Positions 1-8,265 are shown, counted from the first letter of the stretch. The stretch is 64,000 nt of DNA from Necropsobacter rosorum (GCA_000751835.1 CCMQ01000003.1:292146-356145); one strand, 5' to 3'. Notes: generated from the letters alone by a model not told the origin. Numbers and translations: made by a program.

Positions 1-1
1 T

Positions 2-1321
2 ATGGCCGCTGTCGCCGGTGCGCAAGCCTTGCTGATCGGCTGGCTGATTACCGGCGTCGGGATTATTTTTCTCGGTCTGTCATTTTTCTATATTTCCCGT
101 TTAAAACCGGAACTGGACGGCGGCATTTATACCTATGCACGCGAAGGATTCGGCAATTTGCTGGGCTTTATCTCCGCATGGGGCTACTGGCTGTGTGCCA
201 CTATCGGCATTGTCGGCTATCTGGTGGTGGCATTCGAAGGAATCGGCACCTTTACCGACAGCGAACAGTTCGTCTTATTCGGGCAGGGCAATACGATCGC
301 CGCCTTTCTCGGCGCTTCGCTGATCTTATGGCTGGTACACGGCTTAATTGCGCGCGGAATTAAAGAAGCCGCCGCCGTCAATCTGATCGCCACGGCGGTT
401 AAGGTGTTTCCGCTACTGTTATTTATTGTGCTGGCGCTGTACTTTTTTTCACCGCAAACCTTCACCCAGGATATGCCGGGCGCCGCGTTAAATGTGCCGG
501 TTAGCGATCAGGTTAAACATACGATGCTGATCACGTTGTGGGTGTTTACCGGGGTGGAAGGCGCCGCCGTGCTGTCCGCCCATGCGAAAAAAAGAAGCGA
601 TGTGGGGCTGGCCACCGTACTGGGGATTATCATCGCCTTAGTGCTGTATATCGCAATTACCGTGCTGTCGCTCGGCATAATGCCGCGCGAGGTGATCGCC
701 GGTATGTCGAATCCGTCCATGGCAGGCTTATTAAACGGCATGATCGGCCCACTCGGCAAAGTAATTATCACCTTTTGTCTGATCGTCTCCGTGCTGGCGT
801 CTTATATCAGCTGGACCATGTACTGCGCCGAAGTGCCGTATCGCGGCGCCAGAAACGGCGCCTTTCCGCAGATTCTGAATAAACTCAACCGCAACGATGT
901 GCCGATTAACGCATTATGGTTCACCGGCTTAGTGGTGCAGTTTTGTCTGCTGCTGGTATTGTTGACCGGAAAAAGCTATGAAACCCTGCTGTTGATTTCC
1001 ACCTCCATGATTCTGGTGCCTTATTTATTAATCGGCGCATACCTGCTTAAACTCGCCATCCAACACCATGCCGCCTGGTATATCAAACTCACCGGTTTTA
1101 TGGCGACCTTATACGGCTTGTGGATTTTATACGCGGCGGGGCTGCAATATTTGCTGCTGTCCGCAGTGCTTTATGTGCCGGGCATTGCGCTGTTTTTGTA
1201 TTCCGACTATCAGTCGCACGGCCGGATAACACTGCGCGGGTTTGAAAAACTCATCCTCGCTTTTATTGCGGCGCTATTCTGTTATGCGCTGTACCGCTTA
1301 CCGGAATTACTGGCGGCCTGA
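2..1321 (+). CDS. APC-family basic amino acid antiporter (ArcD-like), 5' end missing
   Basis: Inner-membrane amino-acid/polyamine transporter, most like arginine:ornithine (lysine) antiporters of the APC superfamily. The segment LKPELDGGIYTYAREGFG followed by a hydrophobic run with SAWGYWL is the typical region after the first helices. About a dozen strongly hydrophobic stretches follow up to the C-terminus. The first visible Met lies in the helix-1/2 region (the family's ...NMAAVAG motif), so roughly 30-40 N-terminal residues lie upstream of the window and this Met is not the true start. Substrate is inferred from family resemblance only. A paired uptake-signal terminator follows directly. 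Confidence 0.75.
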   Translation: MAAVAGAQALLIGWLITGVGIIFLGLSFFYISRLKPELDGGIYTYAREGFGNLLGFISAWGYWLCATIGIVGYLVVAFEGIGTFTDSEQFVLFGQGNTIAAFLGASLILWLVHGLIARGIKEAAAVNLIATAVKVFPLLLFIVLALYFFSPQTFTQDMPGAALNVPVSDQVKHTMLITLWVFTGVEGAAVLSAHAKKRSDVGLATVLGIIIALVLYIAITVLSLGIMPREVIAGMSNPSMAGLLNGMIGPLGKVIITFCLIVSVLASYISWTMYCAEVPYRGARNGAFPQILNKLNRNDVPINALWFTGLVVQFCLLLVLLTGKSYETLLLISTSMILVPYLLIGAYLLKLAIQHHAAWYIKLTGFMATLYGLWILYAAGLQYLLLSAVLYVPGIALFLYSDYQSHGRITLRGFEKLILAFIAALFCYALYRLPELLAA

Positions 1322-1338
1322 GCGCCGGATAAACGGCA

Positions 1339-1381
1339 AAAAGTGCGGTCAAAAAACCGGTATTTTTTCGACCGCACTTTT
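1339..1381 (+). terminator. Terminator made of an inverted uptake-signal pair
   Basis: AAAAGTGCGGTC at 1339-1350 and its exact complement GACCGCACTTTT at 1370-1381 form a 12-bp stem around a 19-base loop, ending in a T-rich tract. It lies 18 bases after the antiporter stop codon. Paired uptake signals used as terminators are well known in H. influenzae. Confidence 0.85.
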
Positions 1382-1398
1382 CCTTTTTAGGCAACCGT

Positions 1399-1426
1399 TT
1401 GCTTAAGGCGGAAATTACAGTATAAT
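1399..1426 (+). promoter_or_regulatory. Likely sigma70 promoter of the NCS2 permease
   Basis: TTGCTT (1399-1404) and a perfect TATAAT (1421-1426) are separated by 16 bases, about 30 bases before the permease start. No purine-box (PurR) operator was recognised nearby. Confidence 0.55.
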
Positions 1427-1457
1427 TCGCCATCTTTTTATCATCTCAAGGGAAATT

Positions 1458-2786
1458 ATGAACACGAACCTGCTTTATTCCGTCGAGGACAAACCGCCGT
1501 TTGGCTTAAGTCTGTTATTGGCCGCTCAGCATTTATTAGCCGCACTGGGCGGTATTATCGCGGTGCCTTTGGTAATCGGCAATGTGCTGCAATTGCCGAC
1601 CGAGGATACGATTACGCTGGTCAACGCCGCGCTGCTGATCTCCGGTGTGGTGACCATGATTCAATGCCGCGGTCTGGGGCCTGTCGGTATCCGCCTGCCG
1701 AGCGTCATGGGCACCAGTTTCACCTTTGTGGCGGCGGCGCTGGCGATCGGGTTCAGCGAATCCGGCGTGGCGGGCATTCTCGGCGCCTCGTTGGTCGGTT
1801 CGCTGGTCATGATTATCGGCAGTTTTTTCATGCCCTATATCCGCAAACTGTTTCCGCCGGTGGTTACCGGCACCGTCGTGATGATGATCGGGCTGAGCCT
1901 GATTCCGGTGGCGGTGGATTGGTTTGCCGGCGGTCAGCGCGGTGATGCCAATTACGCCACGCCGGAAAATCTGATGATGGCAAGTTTCGTGCTGGTGATC
2001 GTAGTGATTCTGGTGCAATGGGGCAAAGGCATTTTCTCGGCAGCGGCAATCGTTATCGGCATGCTGACCGGTTATATCGTCGCGCTGGCATTAGGCTGGG
2101 TCAGTTTTGACGGCGTCAAAAACGCTCAAACTTTCGCCCTTCCTCAACCGCTGCATTTCGGTCTGGAATTCCCTGTTGCCGGCATTATCGGTATGTCCAT
2201 CGCTTATCTGGTGACGATTGTCGAATCCAGCGGCAATTTCTTAGCGCTGGGCAACGCCACTAAAACCGAAATTACCGGTAAACATCTGCGCGGCGGCGTG
2301 CTGTGCGACGGCTTGGGTTCGGCGCTGGCGGCGATTATGTCCACCACGCCTTTTTCGTCGTTCTCGCAAAATATCGGCGTCATTTCCTTAACCGGCGTGG
2401 CCAGCCGTTATGTCGTTACCATCACCGGCGCACTGCTGGCGCTGGCCGGTCTGTTTCCGGTTTTCGGCGCCCTTATCGTGTCCATTCCGCTGCCGGTGTT
2501 GGGCGGCGCCGGGTTAATGATGTTCGCCATGATTATCGCGGCGGGCATTCAGATGCTGGACAGCATTGAGCGCAGCAAACGCAACGGCTTGATTATCGCC
2601 ATTTCCATCGGCTGCGGTCTGGCGGTGACTACCCGCCCGGAACTGCTGGATAAATTACCGCACTTTTTCAAAGAAGTGCTGGGCTCCGGGATCACCGTCG
2701 GCTCATTATTGGCGTTGATTTTGAACCTGATCCTGCCGCAGGATAAACCGGCCAAAAACGCGCCGTCAATCACCACAGCAGAGTAA
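1458..2786 (+). CDS. NCS2-family nucleobase (xanthine/uric acid-type) permease
   Basis: Inner-membrane nucleobase:cation symporter, 442 aa, the normal length for the NCS2 (uracil/xanthine permease) family. The helix-1 QH motif (AAQHLLAALGG, about residues 22-32) and the later segments TIVESSGNFLALG and STTPFSSFSQNIGVISLTGVASR, with the conserved QN pair, match the xanthine/urate branch better than the uracil branch. An SD-like AAGGGAAAT precedes the ATG. It appears to be a single-gene unit between two hairpin terminators with its own promoter. Xanthine versus uric acid specificity cannot be decided from the sequence. Confidence 0.88.
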   Translation: MNTNLLYSVEDKPPFGLSLLLAAQHLLAALGGIIAVPLVIGNVLQLPTEDTITLVNAALLISGVVTMIQCRGLGPVGIRLPSVMGTSFTFVAAALAIGFSESGVAGILGASLVGSLVMIIGSFFMPYIRKLFPPVVTGTVVMMIGLSLIPVAVDWFAGGQRGDANYATPENLMMASFVLVIVVILVQWGKGIFSAAAIVIGMLTGYIVALALGWVSFDGVKNAQTFALPQPLHFGLEFPVAGIIGMSIAYLVTIVESSGNFLALGNATKTEITGKHLRGGVLCDGLGSALAAIMSTTPFSSFSQNIGVISLTGVASRYVVTITGALLALAGLFPVFGALIVSIPLPVLGGAGLMMFAMIIAAGIQMLDSIERSKRNGLIIAISIGCGLAVTTRPELLDKLPHFFKEVLGSGITVGSLLALILNLILPQDKPAKNAPSITTAE

Positions 2787-2839
2787 TAGCTTCAGCTGCC
2801 GCCTGACAAGGGTGAAAAGTGCAGTCAAAAAACACGCAT

Positions 2840-2877
2840 AAATCCGCCACGGTGCATTTTGGCAACGGTGCGGATTT
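2840..2877 (+). terminator. Hairpin terminator after the permease
   Basis: AAATCCGC (2840-2847) pairs with GCGGATTT (2870-2877), followed by TT. The right arm overlaps the promoter proposed for yjdM. Confidence 0.6.
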
Positions 2878-2887
2878 TTGCTATACT
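2859..2887 (+). promoter_or_regulatory. Likely promoter of yjdM
   Basis: TTGGCA (2859-2864) and TATACT (2882-2887) have a 17-base spacer. The -35 box lies within the loop of the preceding terminator hairpin, so termination of one gene and initiation of the next share the same bases. Confidence 0.55.
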
Positions 2888-2919
2888 GCGCCGTCAATGT
2901 TATCAGCGAGGAAAAAACC

Positions 2920-3252
2920 ATGGAACCGATGCCGAATTGTCCGCAATGTCGCGGCGAATATGTTTATCACGACGGGCTGAATTTTGTCTGCCCGGACTGC
3001 GCGCACGAATGGTCGGGCGATGAACCCGCCGCGGAGCAAGAAAAAATCGTGAAAGACAGCAACGGCAATGTACTGAACGACGGCGATGCGGTGATTCTGA
3101 TCAAGGATTTAAAGGTGAAAGGCTCTTCAATTGTGCTGAAAAAAGGCACGAAAGTTAAAAGCATCCGTTTGGTGGACGGCGATCATGATGTGGATTGCAA
3201 AATCGACGGACAGAGTTTTTCATTAAAATCCGAATTTCTGAAAAAAGCCTAA
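2920..3252 (+). CDS. yjdM: YjdM/PhnA-family zinc-ribbon protein
   Basis: Small cytoplasmic protein of 110 aa, the usual length for the YjdM (old name PhnA) family. The N-terminal zinc ribbon has two pairs, CPQC and CPDC (residues 6-9 and 24-27), followed by the typical C-terminal domain with [12 protein letters not shown] and LKVKGSS. The ATG at 2920 is chosen over an earlier in-frame start because a GAGGAA-type SD lies just upstream and homologues begin M-x-x-x-P-x-C. The historic phosphonoacetate hydrolase label applies to an unrelated Pseudomonas enzyme; the true function is unknown. Confidence 0.88.
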   Translation: MEPMPNCPQCRGEYVYHDGLNFVCPDCAHEWSGDEPAAEQEKIVKDSNGNVLNDGDAVILIKDLKVKGSSIVLKKGTKVKSIRLVDGDHDVDCKIDGQSFSLKSEFLKKA

Positions 3253-3269
3253 ATCCGAGTTTACCGCCA

Positions 3270-3291
3270 ATGCCGGCCTTGGTGCCGGCAT
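3270..3291. terminator. Hairpin between convergent yjdM and nikO
   Basis: ATGCCGGC (3270-3277) and GCCGGCAT (3284-3291) form a perfect 8-bp stem with a 6-base loop between two converging genes. The flanking T-tract is poor, so termination is plausible but not certain. Confidence 0.5.
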
Positions 3292-3299
3292 CGTCGCAT

Positions 3300-3941
3300 T
3301 TAACAGCCGCCGGCGTCGGCTAACGATAAACAGGCATCCGCCAGCGTTGCGCTGAAATGCACATCGTGAGAGGCAATTAGCATCGGCAGCTGCAAGTCGC
3401 GCAAAAGTGCGGTCAGTTTGGCGATATTTTTTGCATCCAGCCCGTTGGTGGGTTCATCCAGCAATAACACCCGCGGCTGCATCGCCAGCACCCCCGCCAG
3501 CGCAGTAAAATTCTGTTCGCCGCCGGACAAGGTATTTACCGAACGATCTTTCAAGCCGAGGATATTCAGGCGCTCCAACTGCTGCAATGCGCGTTGATAT
3601 GCCTGCGCTTTGTCCAGCCCCTGATTCAGCGGCCCGAACGCCACATCGTCCAGCACCGTCGGGCCGAACAGTTGATCGCCCGCATGCTGAAAACAAATGC
3701 CCACCTCCCCGCGCAGCGGCACGAAATCCGCTTCCTGCCGGCAGGTACGGCCGAACCAGCAAATCTCGCCCTGCCGATGCGGCACAAATCCCAACAGACT
3801 GTGCAGCAAAGTGGATTTACCGCTGCCGATATCGCCCTGTAAAAACAGGCGCTGCCCCGCCGGCAGCACAAAAGAAAGGTTATCAATAATCACGCGCTGA
3901 CCGCGGGTGAGCCGTAGCTGTCTGACTTCAAGGACATTCAT
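3300..3941 (-). CDS. nikO: Nickel ECF transporter ATPase NikO (CbiO-like)
   Basis: Cytoplasmic ATP-binding subunit that powers nickel (or cobalt) uptake by the NikKLMQO transporter. The 213-aa protein has Walker A GDIGSGKST (about 36-44), a Q-loop in CFQHAGDQLFGP (the QLF pattern typical of CbiO/NikO), signature LSGGE, Walker B VLLLDEP, and the switch His in ASHD. Its start overlaps the nikQ stop by 4 bases, implying translational coupling. It is the last gene of a five-gene operon. It is shorter than many CbiO proteins, which often have a C-terminal extension. Metal choice (nickel) is inferred from the divergent nimR gene and the nickel hydrogenase genes downstream. Confidence 0.88.
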   Translation of the reverse strand: MNVLEVRQLRLTRGQRVIIDNLSFVLPAGQRLFLQGDIGSGKSTLLHSLLGFVPHRQGEICWFGRTCRQEADFVPLRGEVGICFQHAGDQLFGPTVLDDVAFGPLNQGLDKAQAYQRALQQLERLNILGLKDRSVNTLSGGEQNFTALAGVLAMQPRVLLLDEPTNGLDAKNIAKLTALLRDLQLPMLIASHDVHFSATLADACLSLADAGGC

Positions 3942-4585
3942 GGGGATTTATCCTGCGTTTTTTGCCCATCATGCAGTTGAAAACCGCGTGCTTTCAGCGC
4001 CATTTCCGTTTTTTCCGCCTTAACCAACGCATGAATTAATAATAAGGCGACGCGCTGTGCCGCCAGAAAAAGCGTTCTGCCGTTAAATTTCGCCCGGTAT
4101 CCGCGCGCACGCATCGCCATATCCATGCTTTTATGCACCTCACTCAGCACTGCGATATAGCGCACGGTCAGCACAAACAGATGCCGCAGTTTGGCCGGCA
4201 GCGGCAAGCGGTACAGCGCTTGCAGTAAACGGCTTTCGTTCATATCGATTAACAGCAGTCGGGTCGAGCCCAGAATCAGGTTGAGGCGCAGAGTAATCAG
4301 CAGCGCCAGCTCAATTCCCGCCGGATTTGCAACTATGCCCTGCGCACCCAGCCGCCAGCTTAAGGTCAGCCAGATAAACAGCGTGAACAGATTCAGTTTC
4401 AGCCAGTGTCGGCAATAGCGCGCCGGCGATTTTCCATTTACCGCCAGCGCAATAAACAGCCCGCCGAACACCGCCAGATTCAACCCGCCAAGCGTGGGAA
4501 TATGCGTCATGGCGCTGACCGTCAGCCCCCACAAAAACACATAAATCAGCCGTAAGTGCGGTTGAAAAATAACGAGAATCTTCAT
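3938..4585 (-). CDS. nikQ: Nickel ECF transporter transmembrane subunit NikQ (CbiQ-like)
   Basis: Energy-coupling membrane component linking the ATPase NikO to the substrate-binding NikM. The 215-aa protein has several hydrophobic helices in its first half. The cytoplasmic region carries the coupling helices typical of CbiQ, with the conserved short motifs AMRARGY and ALKARGF (the A-x-x-x-R-G pattern used to dock the ATPase). Start and stop both overlap neighbouring genes by 4 bases, indicating coupled translation. Confidence 0.88.
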   Translation of the reverse strand: MKILVIFQPHLRLIYVFLWGLTVSAMTHIPTLGGLNLAVFGGLFIALAVNGKSPARYCRHWLKLNLFTLFIWLTLSWRLGAQGIVANPAGIELALLITLRLNLILGSTRLLLIDMNESRLLQALYRLPLPAKLRHLFVLTVRYIAVLSEVHKSMDMAMRARGYRAKFNGRTLFLAAQRVALLLIHALVKAEKTEMALKARGFQLHDGQKTQDKSP

Positions 4586-5193
4586 TTCACCGCACTGAGC
4601 ACCGCCGGATACATTTTGTTCAATAACAAAATCACCCCCACGCTGACGATACTGTCAATAATAAACACCGGAATATGCGATATTATCAGCAGCATGATCA
4701 AATCGGCATATTCCCTGCCGCCGTCCAGCGCCAGCACCCCTGAGGCCAGCAACGCCGCCCCGCCCACGCCGATAACGCCGGCGCCGATACCCGCTGCGAT
4801 CTGCATGCGGCGCGAATTATCTCGCTCAAGCCGCGTTGCGAACAGCCAATGCACGGCAAGCGCCGGCAACGCCATCACACATAAATTCACGCCTAACACG
4901 GCAAATCCGCCGAAGGAAAACAACAGCGCCTGCAACACCAGCGCGATTAAAAAAGCGGGAAACACCGCCCAGCCGAGAAACAAGCCCGCCATGCCGTTTA
5001 AGATCAAATGTACGCTGCCGATCCCAACCGGTACATGAATCGTGCCGGCGACAAAAAAGGCGGCGGCAAACAGCGCAGTCAGCGGCAAACGCGGCGAATC
5101 AAGACGCCGCAGGCCGATCATCACGCCAAGTAATGCGACGGCGGCAGCACCGAGCAATACCGGCGTATGCAGCACGCCTTCCGATAAATGCAT
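4582..5193 (-). CDS. nikM: Nickel ECF transporter substrate-binding membrane subunit NikM (CbiM-like)
   Basis: Membrane S-component that captures the metal ion. The 203-aa protein begins MHLSEGVLHTPVL. In CbiM/NikM proteins the extreme N-terminal Met-His segment inserts into the protein and chelates the metal, so the start at this Met is functionally required. The rest is almost entirely hydrophobic helices, with GIGSVHLILNGMAG matching the family. It starts one base after the nikL stop codon. Confidence 0.9.
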   Translation of the reverse strand: MHLSEGVLHTPVLLGAAAVALLGVMIGLRRLDSPRLPLTALFAAAFFVAGTIHVPVGIGSVHLILNGMAGLFLGWAVFPAFLIALVLQALLFSFGGFAVLGVNLCVMALPALAVHWLFATRLERDNSRRMQIAAGIGAGVIGVGGAALLASGVLALDGGREYADLIMLLIISHIPVFIIDSIVSVGVILLLNKMYPAVLSAVK

Positions 5194-5194
5194 C

Positions 5195-5692
5195 TTAGTT
5201 TCCCTTAGCCTGCGATTTACGCGTCAACTTCGCCGCGCGGGCCAGCGCCCACAAGCCGACAATGCCCACAATATAACCGATGCCGCCGAGAATATCGTGC
5301 AAATACATTTTGTCTTTCAGCTTCGCAATATCCTCGCGCACCAGCATCAGCGCATTATCGCCGGAATTTGCCGTCTGCGGCGCGATTCTGTCGGCGACCA
5401 CGGCGGCTTTATGCCCTTCTTCGCCTTCCACCACCACTTTAACGCCACCTTCGGCACTGAGCGGATAGGCAAAGCGCCCTTCGCCGTCCGTTTTGCCTTC
5501 AAGAACCGGCGCTGCCTGCCCTGAGTGAAAAACCGCCAGATAGGTTTCCGCGGCGGGGGTCATATCCGAATAATAGGCCTTACCGGAAACCGTGCGCCCG
5601 TCATACTGGGCGAACAGATACAGGCTGTGCGCCAATGCCGGTTGGGCGCCAAACCATGCGAAAAGTGCGGTTAAAAATGCAACGGTTTTCAT
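5195..5692 (-). CDS. nikL: Nickel transporter accessory protein NikL
   Basis: Accessory component of NikKLMQO-type metal transporters, probably anchored with a large periplasmic domain. The 165-aa protein has a signal peptide (MKTVAFLTALFAWFGAQPALA), an extracytoplasmic beta-rich domain with an AHSLYLFAQYDG start (a His right after the predicted cleavage site may touch the metal), and one C-terminal hydrophobic helix (ILGGIGYIVGIVGLWALA). Its start overlaps the last base of the nikK stop. The role follows from operon position and the known A. pleuropneumoniae / H. influenzae systems. Confidence 0.82.
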   Translation of the reverse strand: MKTVAFLTALFAWFGAQPALAHSLYLFAQYDGRTVSGKAYYSDMTPAAETYLAVFHSGQAAPVLEGKTDGEGRFAYPLSAEGGVKVVVEGEEGHKAAVVADRIAPQTANSGDNALMLVREDIAKLKDKMYLHDILGGIGYIVGIVGLWALARAAKLTRKSQAKGN

Positions 5693-6375
5693 TATTTCAC
5701 ATCAAAGGTCAGCATATATTCGACACTGCGTTCGGTATAGTCGGGATTTTCTTCCACCGGCTCGTCGAATTCCGCCCACACTTTGTTATAACCGGCTTTC
5801 GGAGTAAACTGCGCCATGCCTTGTTCATTGGTCAGATTAAACGGATGATCTTCGCCCAAGCCCACTTTCACGCCGTGCGCCGGTTTGCCTTTCACCAGCA
5901 CCAGAATATCCAGCGGCTGACCGGCTTTCGGTTCGCTTTGCGGGATCAGTTCGTAATCCATATTATGCGCCTTATCGGCCTGTTCATCCCAGCGCAGAAT
6001 CGCTTTGCCGAATTTCAGCGGATTAATGCTCAGCACCGCGCCCGGCGCCTGCCGTTTGGTTTTTTCCACATATTTGCCGTTCGCCAGCTTCGACCAGACG
6101 CCGTTATCAAACCGGACGAACACTATCGCCGCATCCGGCGCGGCAAAATGCGCCTCGCCCTGTTTAAAACTCACCTCGGCGTCATGCAGCCCGCCTTTGG
6201 CATCCAGCAGGCGCACCGCTTTCAGCTTGCTTTGCGGATAACTTTCGGTTTCCTCATGACCGAATTTCACCACATACTGCCCCGGTTCGCCCTGCACCGG
6301 TTCCAGCCACACATTATGCGCGTTCGCCAGCGCGGCGGTAAAAAGTGCGGTTAAAAATAACGCTGTTTTTTTCAT
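5692..6375 (-). CDS. nikK: Periplasmic DUF4198 protein NikK of the nickel importer
   Basis: First gene of the nickel uptake operon, 227 aa. It has a signal peptide (MKKTALFLTALFTAALANA) followed at once by HNVWLEP, the typical start of mature DUF4198 proteins, with His as a possible metal ligand. A globular periplasmic beta-rich domain follows with no further membrane segment. A uptake-signal core falls inside the signal-peptide coding region. It lies divergent to nimR and downstream of a MerR-type promoter. Metal delivery to NikM is inferred. Confidence 0.82.
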   Translation of the reverse strand: MKKTALFLTALFTAALANAHNVWLEPVQGEPGQYVVKFGHEETESYPQSKLKAVRLLDAKGGLHDAEVSFKQGEAHFAAPDAAIVFVRFDNGVWSKLANGKYVEKTKRQAPGAVLSINPLKFGKAILRWDEQADKAHNMDYELIPQSEPKAGQPLDILVLVKGKPAHGVKVGLGEDHPFNLTNEQGMAQFTPKAGYNKVWAEFDEPVEENPDYTERSVEYMLTFDVK

Positions 6376-6407
6376 GCTAAGTTCTCCTTTTTTATTTTGT
6401 GGGTATT

Positions 6408-6438
6408 ATGATAAAGTATGAAGTCACTTCAGGGTCAA
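6408..6438 (-). promoter_or_regulatory. MerR/NimR-type promoter and operator of nikKLMQO
   Basis: On the minus strand, TTGACC (6438-6433) and TATCAT (6413-6408) are separated by 19 bases. This over-long spacer is characteristic of MerR-family target promoters. It contains the dyad TGAAGTCACTTCA (6419-6431), 6-bp arms around one central base. The promoter reads toward nikK and lies just ahead of the divergent regulator gene. This strongly suggests metal-dependent activation by DNA untwisting. Confidence 0.8.
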
Positions 6439-6455
6439 GTATGATTTAACAAAAA

Positions 6456-6869
6456 ATGAAAATCGGTCAGTTAGCCGACGCCGTCGGCTGTACGGTGGAA
6501 ACCGTGCGTTTTTACGAAAAACAGGGGTTAATCGAACCGGCGGAGCGAAGCAGCGGCAATTTTCGTATTTATACGGAAGAACATTTGAAGCGGCTGTCTT
6601 TTATTTGCTATTGCCGCAGTCTGGACATTTCGCTGAAAGAAATCAAAATGCTGCTTAACCCGCAGCACGCCAGCCAAGCACAGGAACGGGAAATCAATGC
6701 GCTGCTGGACCGGCATATCCGGCAAATAGCAAAACGGATTCACGAATTGGATCACCTGAGAATTCAGCTGATTCAGCTGAAAGGCAAATGCCGCCATTTC
6801 GAACAGGACAACGATTTAATGAACACCCTGCTGCAACACAGCGGCGTTAATTTTGTGCGGTTAAAATAA
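6456..6869 (+). CDS. nimR: MerR-family nickel-responsive regulator NimR
   Basis: Transcription activator of 137 aa. The N-terminal winged helix-turn-helix (MKIGQLADAVGCTVETVRFYEKQGL) is the textbook MerR DNA-binding start. A long dimerisation helix follows (about 75-115), with a short C-terminal effector region containing Cys and His (GKCRHFE). H. influenzae has a NimR of this kind that controls nikKLMQO, and the same divergent arrangement is seen here. Nickel as ligand is therefore inferred from context, since MerR proteins for Cd, Pb or Zn look similar. The stop codon is embedded in a terminator hairpin. Confidence 0.82.
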   Translation: MKIGQLADAVGCTVETVRFYEKQGLIEPAERSSGNFRIYTEEHLKRLSFICYCRSLDISLKEIKMLLNPQHASQAQEREINALLDRHIRQIAKRIHELDHLRIQLIQLKGKCRHFEQDNDLMNTLLQHSGVNFVRLK

Positions 6870-6875
6870 CCGCAC
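6855..6875. terminator. Bidirectional terminator between nimR and mtnN
   Basis: GTGCGGTTA (6855-6863) pairs with TAACCGCAC (6867-6875) around a 3-base loop. The right arm is an uptake-signal core and includes the nimR stop codon. The mtnN stop lies 2 bases beyond. Confidence 0.65.
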
Positions 6876-6876
6876 T

Positions 6877-7566
6877 TTACAACGCCTTCAGCATGGCTAA
6901 AACCATCGCTGATGAACGCTGTGCCGCTAAGGGCAGGAATTCTTCAAACGACATACCGGCCTTGCCGTCGCCCGCATCGGAAATGGCGCGCACCACCACA
7001 AACGGTACGCCGAATGCGTGGCACACCTGTGCGATGGCGGCGGCTTCCATTTCTACCGCTACCACTTGCGGGAAATCCGCTTTAATCTGCGCCAAACGCT
7101 CACCGCCGTGAATAAAGCTGTCGCCGGAGCAAATCAGCCCGAATTTCACCCGCAGTCCTTGGCTTTCGGCCGCCTGTGCCGCCAGTGCGGTCAGTTTCGG
7201 GTCGGAAACAAACGCCGGCGGGCAGGCAGGCAGTTGGCCTTTGGCATAACCGAAGGCGGTCACATCGGCATCGTGATAGGCGGTTTCGGTGGAAATCACC
7301 ACATCGCCCACCTGCAATCCCGTCGCCACACCGCCTGCCGAACCGGTATTGATCACCATATCGGGGGCAGCCAGCTGCAATAATGCGGTGGTGCCCATTG
7401 CCGCCGCCGTTTTACCGATGCCCGATTGCAGCAATGCCACGGCATTGCCCTGAATATAGCCCTGATAAATCGTACAGCTTGCCACGCGGGTTTCGGTTTT
7501 ATCCGTCATCAACGCCGATAACAGTTCGACTTCCTGCGCCATAGCGCCGACAATACCGATTGTCAT
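6877..7566 (-). CDS. mtnN: 5'-methylthioadenosine/S-adenosylhomocysteine nucleosidase
   Basis: Cytoplasmic enzyme (Pfs) that hydrolyses methylthioadenosine, S-adenosylhomocysteine and 5'-deoxyadenosine to adenine and the thioribose product, in the activated-methyl cycle and autoinducer-2 pathway. The 229-aa protein starts [14 protein letters not shown], with the catalytic Glu in that motif. It has VINTGSAGG, the [14 protein letters not shown] substrate-binding block and the catalytic Asp in RAISDAGD. Length matches the family. It lies 2 bases after the stop of the upstream thiol protein gene and is probably cotranscribed with it and recJ. Confidence 0.95.
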   Translation of the reverse strand: MTIGIVGAMAQEVELLSALMTDKTETRVASCTIYQGYIQGNAVALLQSGIGKTAAAMGTTALLQLAAPDMVINTGSAGGVATGLQVGDVVISTETAYHDADVTAFGYAKGQLPACPPAFVSDPKLTALAAQAAESQGLRVKFGLICSGDSFIHGGERLAQIKADFPQVVAVEMEAAAIAQVCHAFGVPFVVVRAISDAGDGKAGMSFEEFLPLAAQRSSAMVLAMLKAL

Positions 7567-7568
7567 GG

Positions 7569-8261
7569 TTATTTTCCTTGTGTGAGTTTGGTCATTAAAA
7601 AATCCAGCACCGCAAAGCTGTAATCATCATTATATAGCGTACTTGCCGTCAGCACATATTTGCCACCCACGATCACATAAGGGTAGGTGAACACACCGTA
7701 GTCCTCGGTCATTTTAATCGCATCACGCACTTTGGCGCGAATTTCGGCGGAAGCATACAGTTTTTTAAATGCCTCGGTATCGACTTTCTGCGCGTTTAAC
7801 CAGACAATGAGATCAGCGAAACGGGAAAGTTCGATAAAACGCTGTTTTTCCGAGCTTTCAAACAATAATAAATCCGATACCGCACCGGCCTGCAACGCCT
7901 GTAGGGTGAAAAATACCGTTGCGCCGCCACTGGCTTTTTCCGTCGCCACCGGACTTTCGAGCAAGATCACTTTATCGGCATTAATCTGGCTGTACAGGGT
8001 CAGAATATCCTGCGCCAGCGAACATACCCGGCAGTCATAATCGAAAAAGAACTGAATCAGAATTTTTTTATCGCTGCGGGCAGGCTGCGGCAGCGGTTCC
8101 TGATAAGAAAAATAATCCCGCCCGTCTTTAAACTGTGTAATCCGCAGCGTCGGAGCCGGTTTAGCCGACTCGCCGGCCGGCGCGGAAACAGCCTGTTCCT
8201 GCTCGGCATAAGCCGCGCGGCACAGGATAACCAACATCAGCAAAAGCCCAATTCGTCTCAT
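7569..8261 (-). CDS. Periplasmic thioredoxin-fold (DsbA/DsbC-like) protein
   Basis: Putative exported thiol-disulfide protein of 230 aa. I chose the start [11 protein letters not shown] at 8261, because from there it has a clean signal peptide ending near CRAAYA, and the codons before it run back into recJ. The redox motif CRVC sits in [13 protein letters not shown], and a later [11 protein letters not shown] fits the cis-proline loop of thioredoxin folds (Tyr before Pro rather than the usual Thr/Val). The residues between the cysteines (Arg-Val) are unlike DsbA (PH) or DsbC. It lies 4 bases after recJ and 2 bases before mtnN. Substrate and partner are unknown. Confidence 0.72.
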   Translation of the reverse strand: MRRIGLLLMLVILCRAAYAEQEQAVSAPAGESAKPAPTLRITQFKDGRDYFSYQEPLPQPARSDKKILIQFFFDYDCRVCSLAQDILTLYSQINADKVILLESPVATEKASGGATVFFTLQALQAGAVSDLLLFESSEKQRFIELSRFADLIVWLNAQKVDTEAFKKLYASAEIRAKVRDAIKMTEDYGVFTYPYVIVGGKYVLTASTLYNDDYSFAVLDFLMTKLTQGK

Positions 8262-8265
8262 TCCA

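Noticed and set aside
5635..6354. A 239-codon open frame opposite nikK/nikL
   Set aside because: It is antisense to two well-recognised genes, His/Arg-rich, with no family resemblance; a shadow of biased codons.
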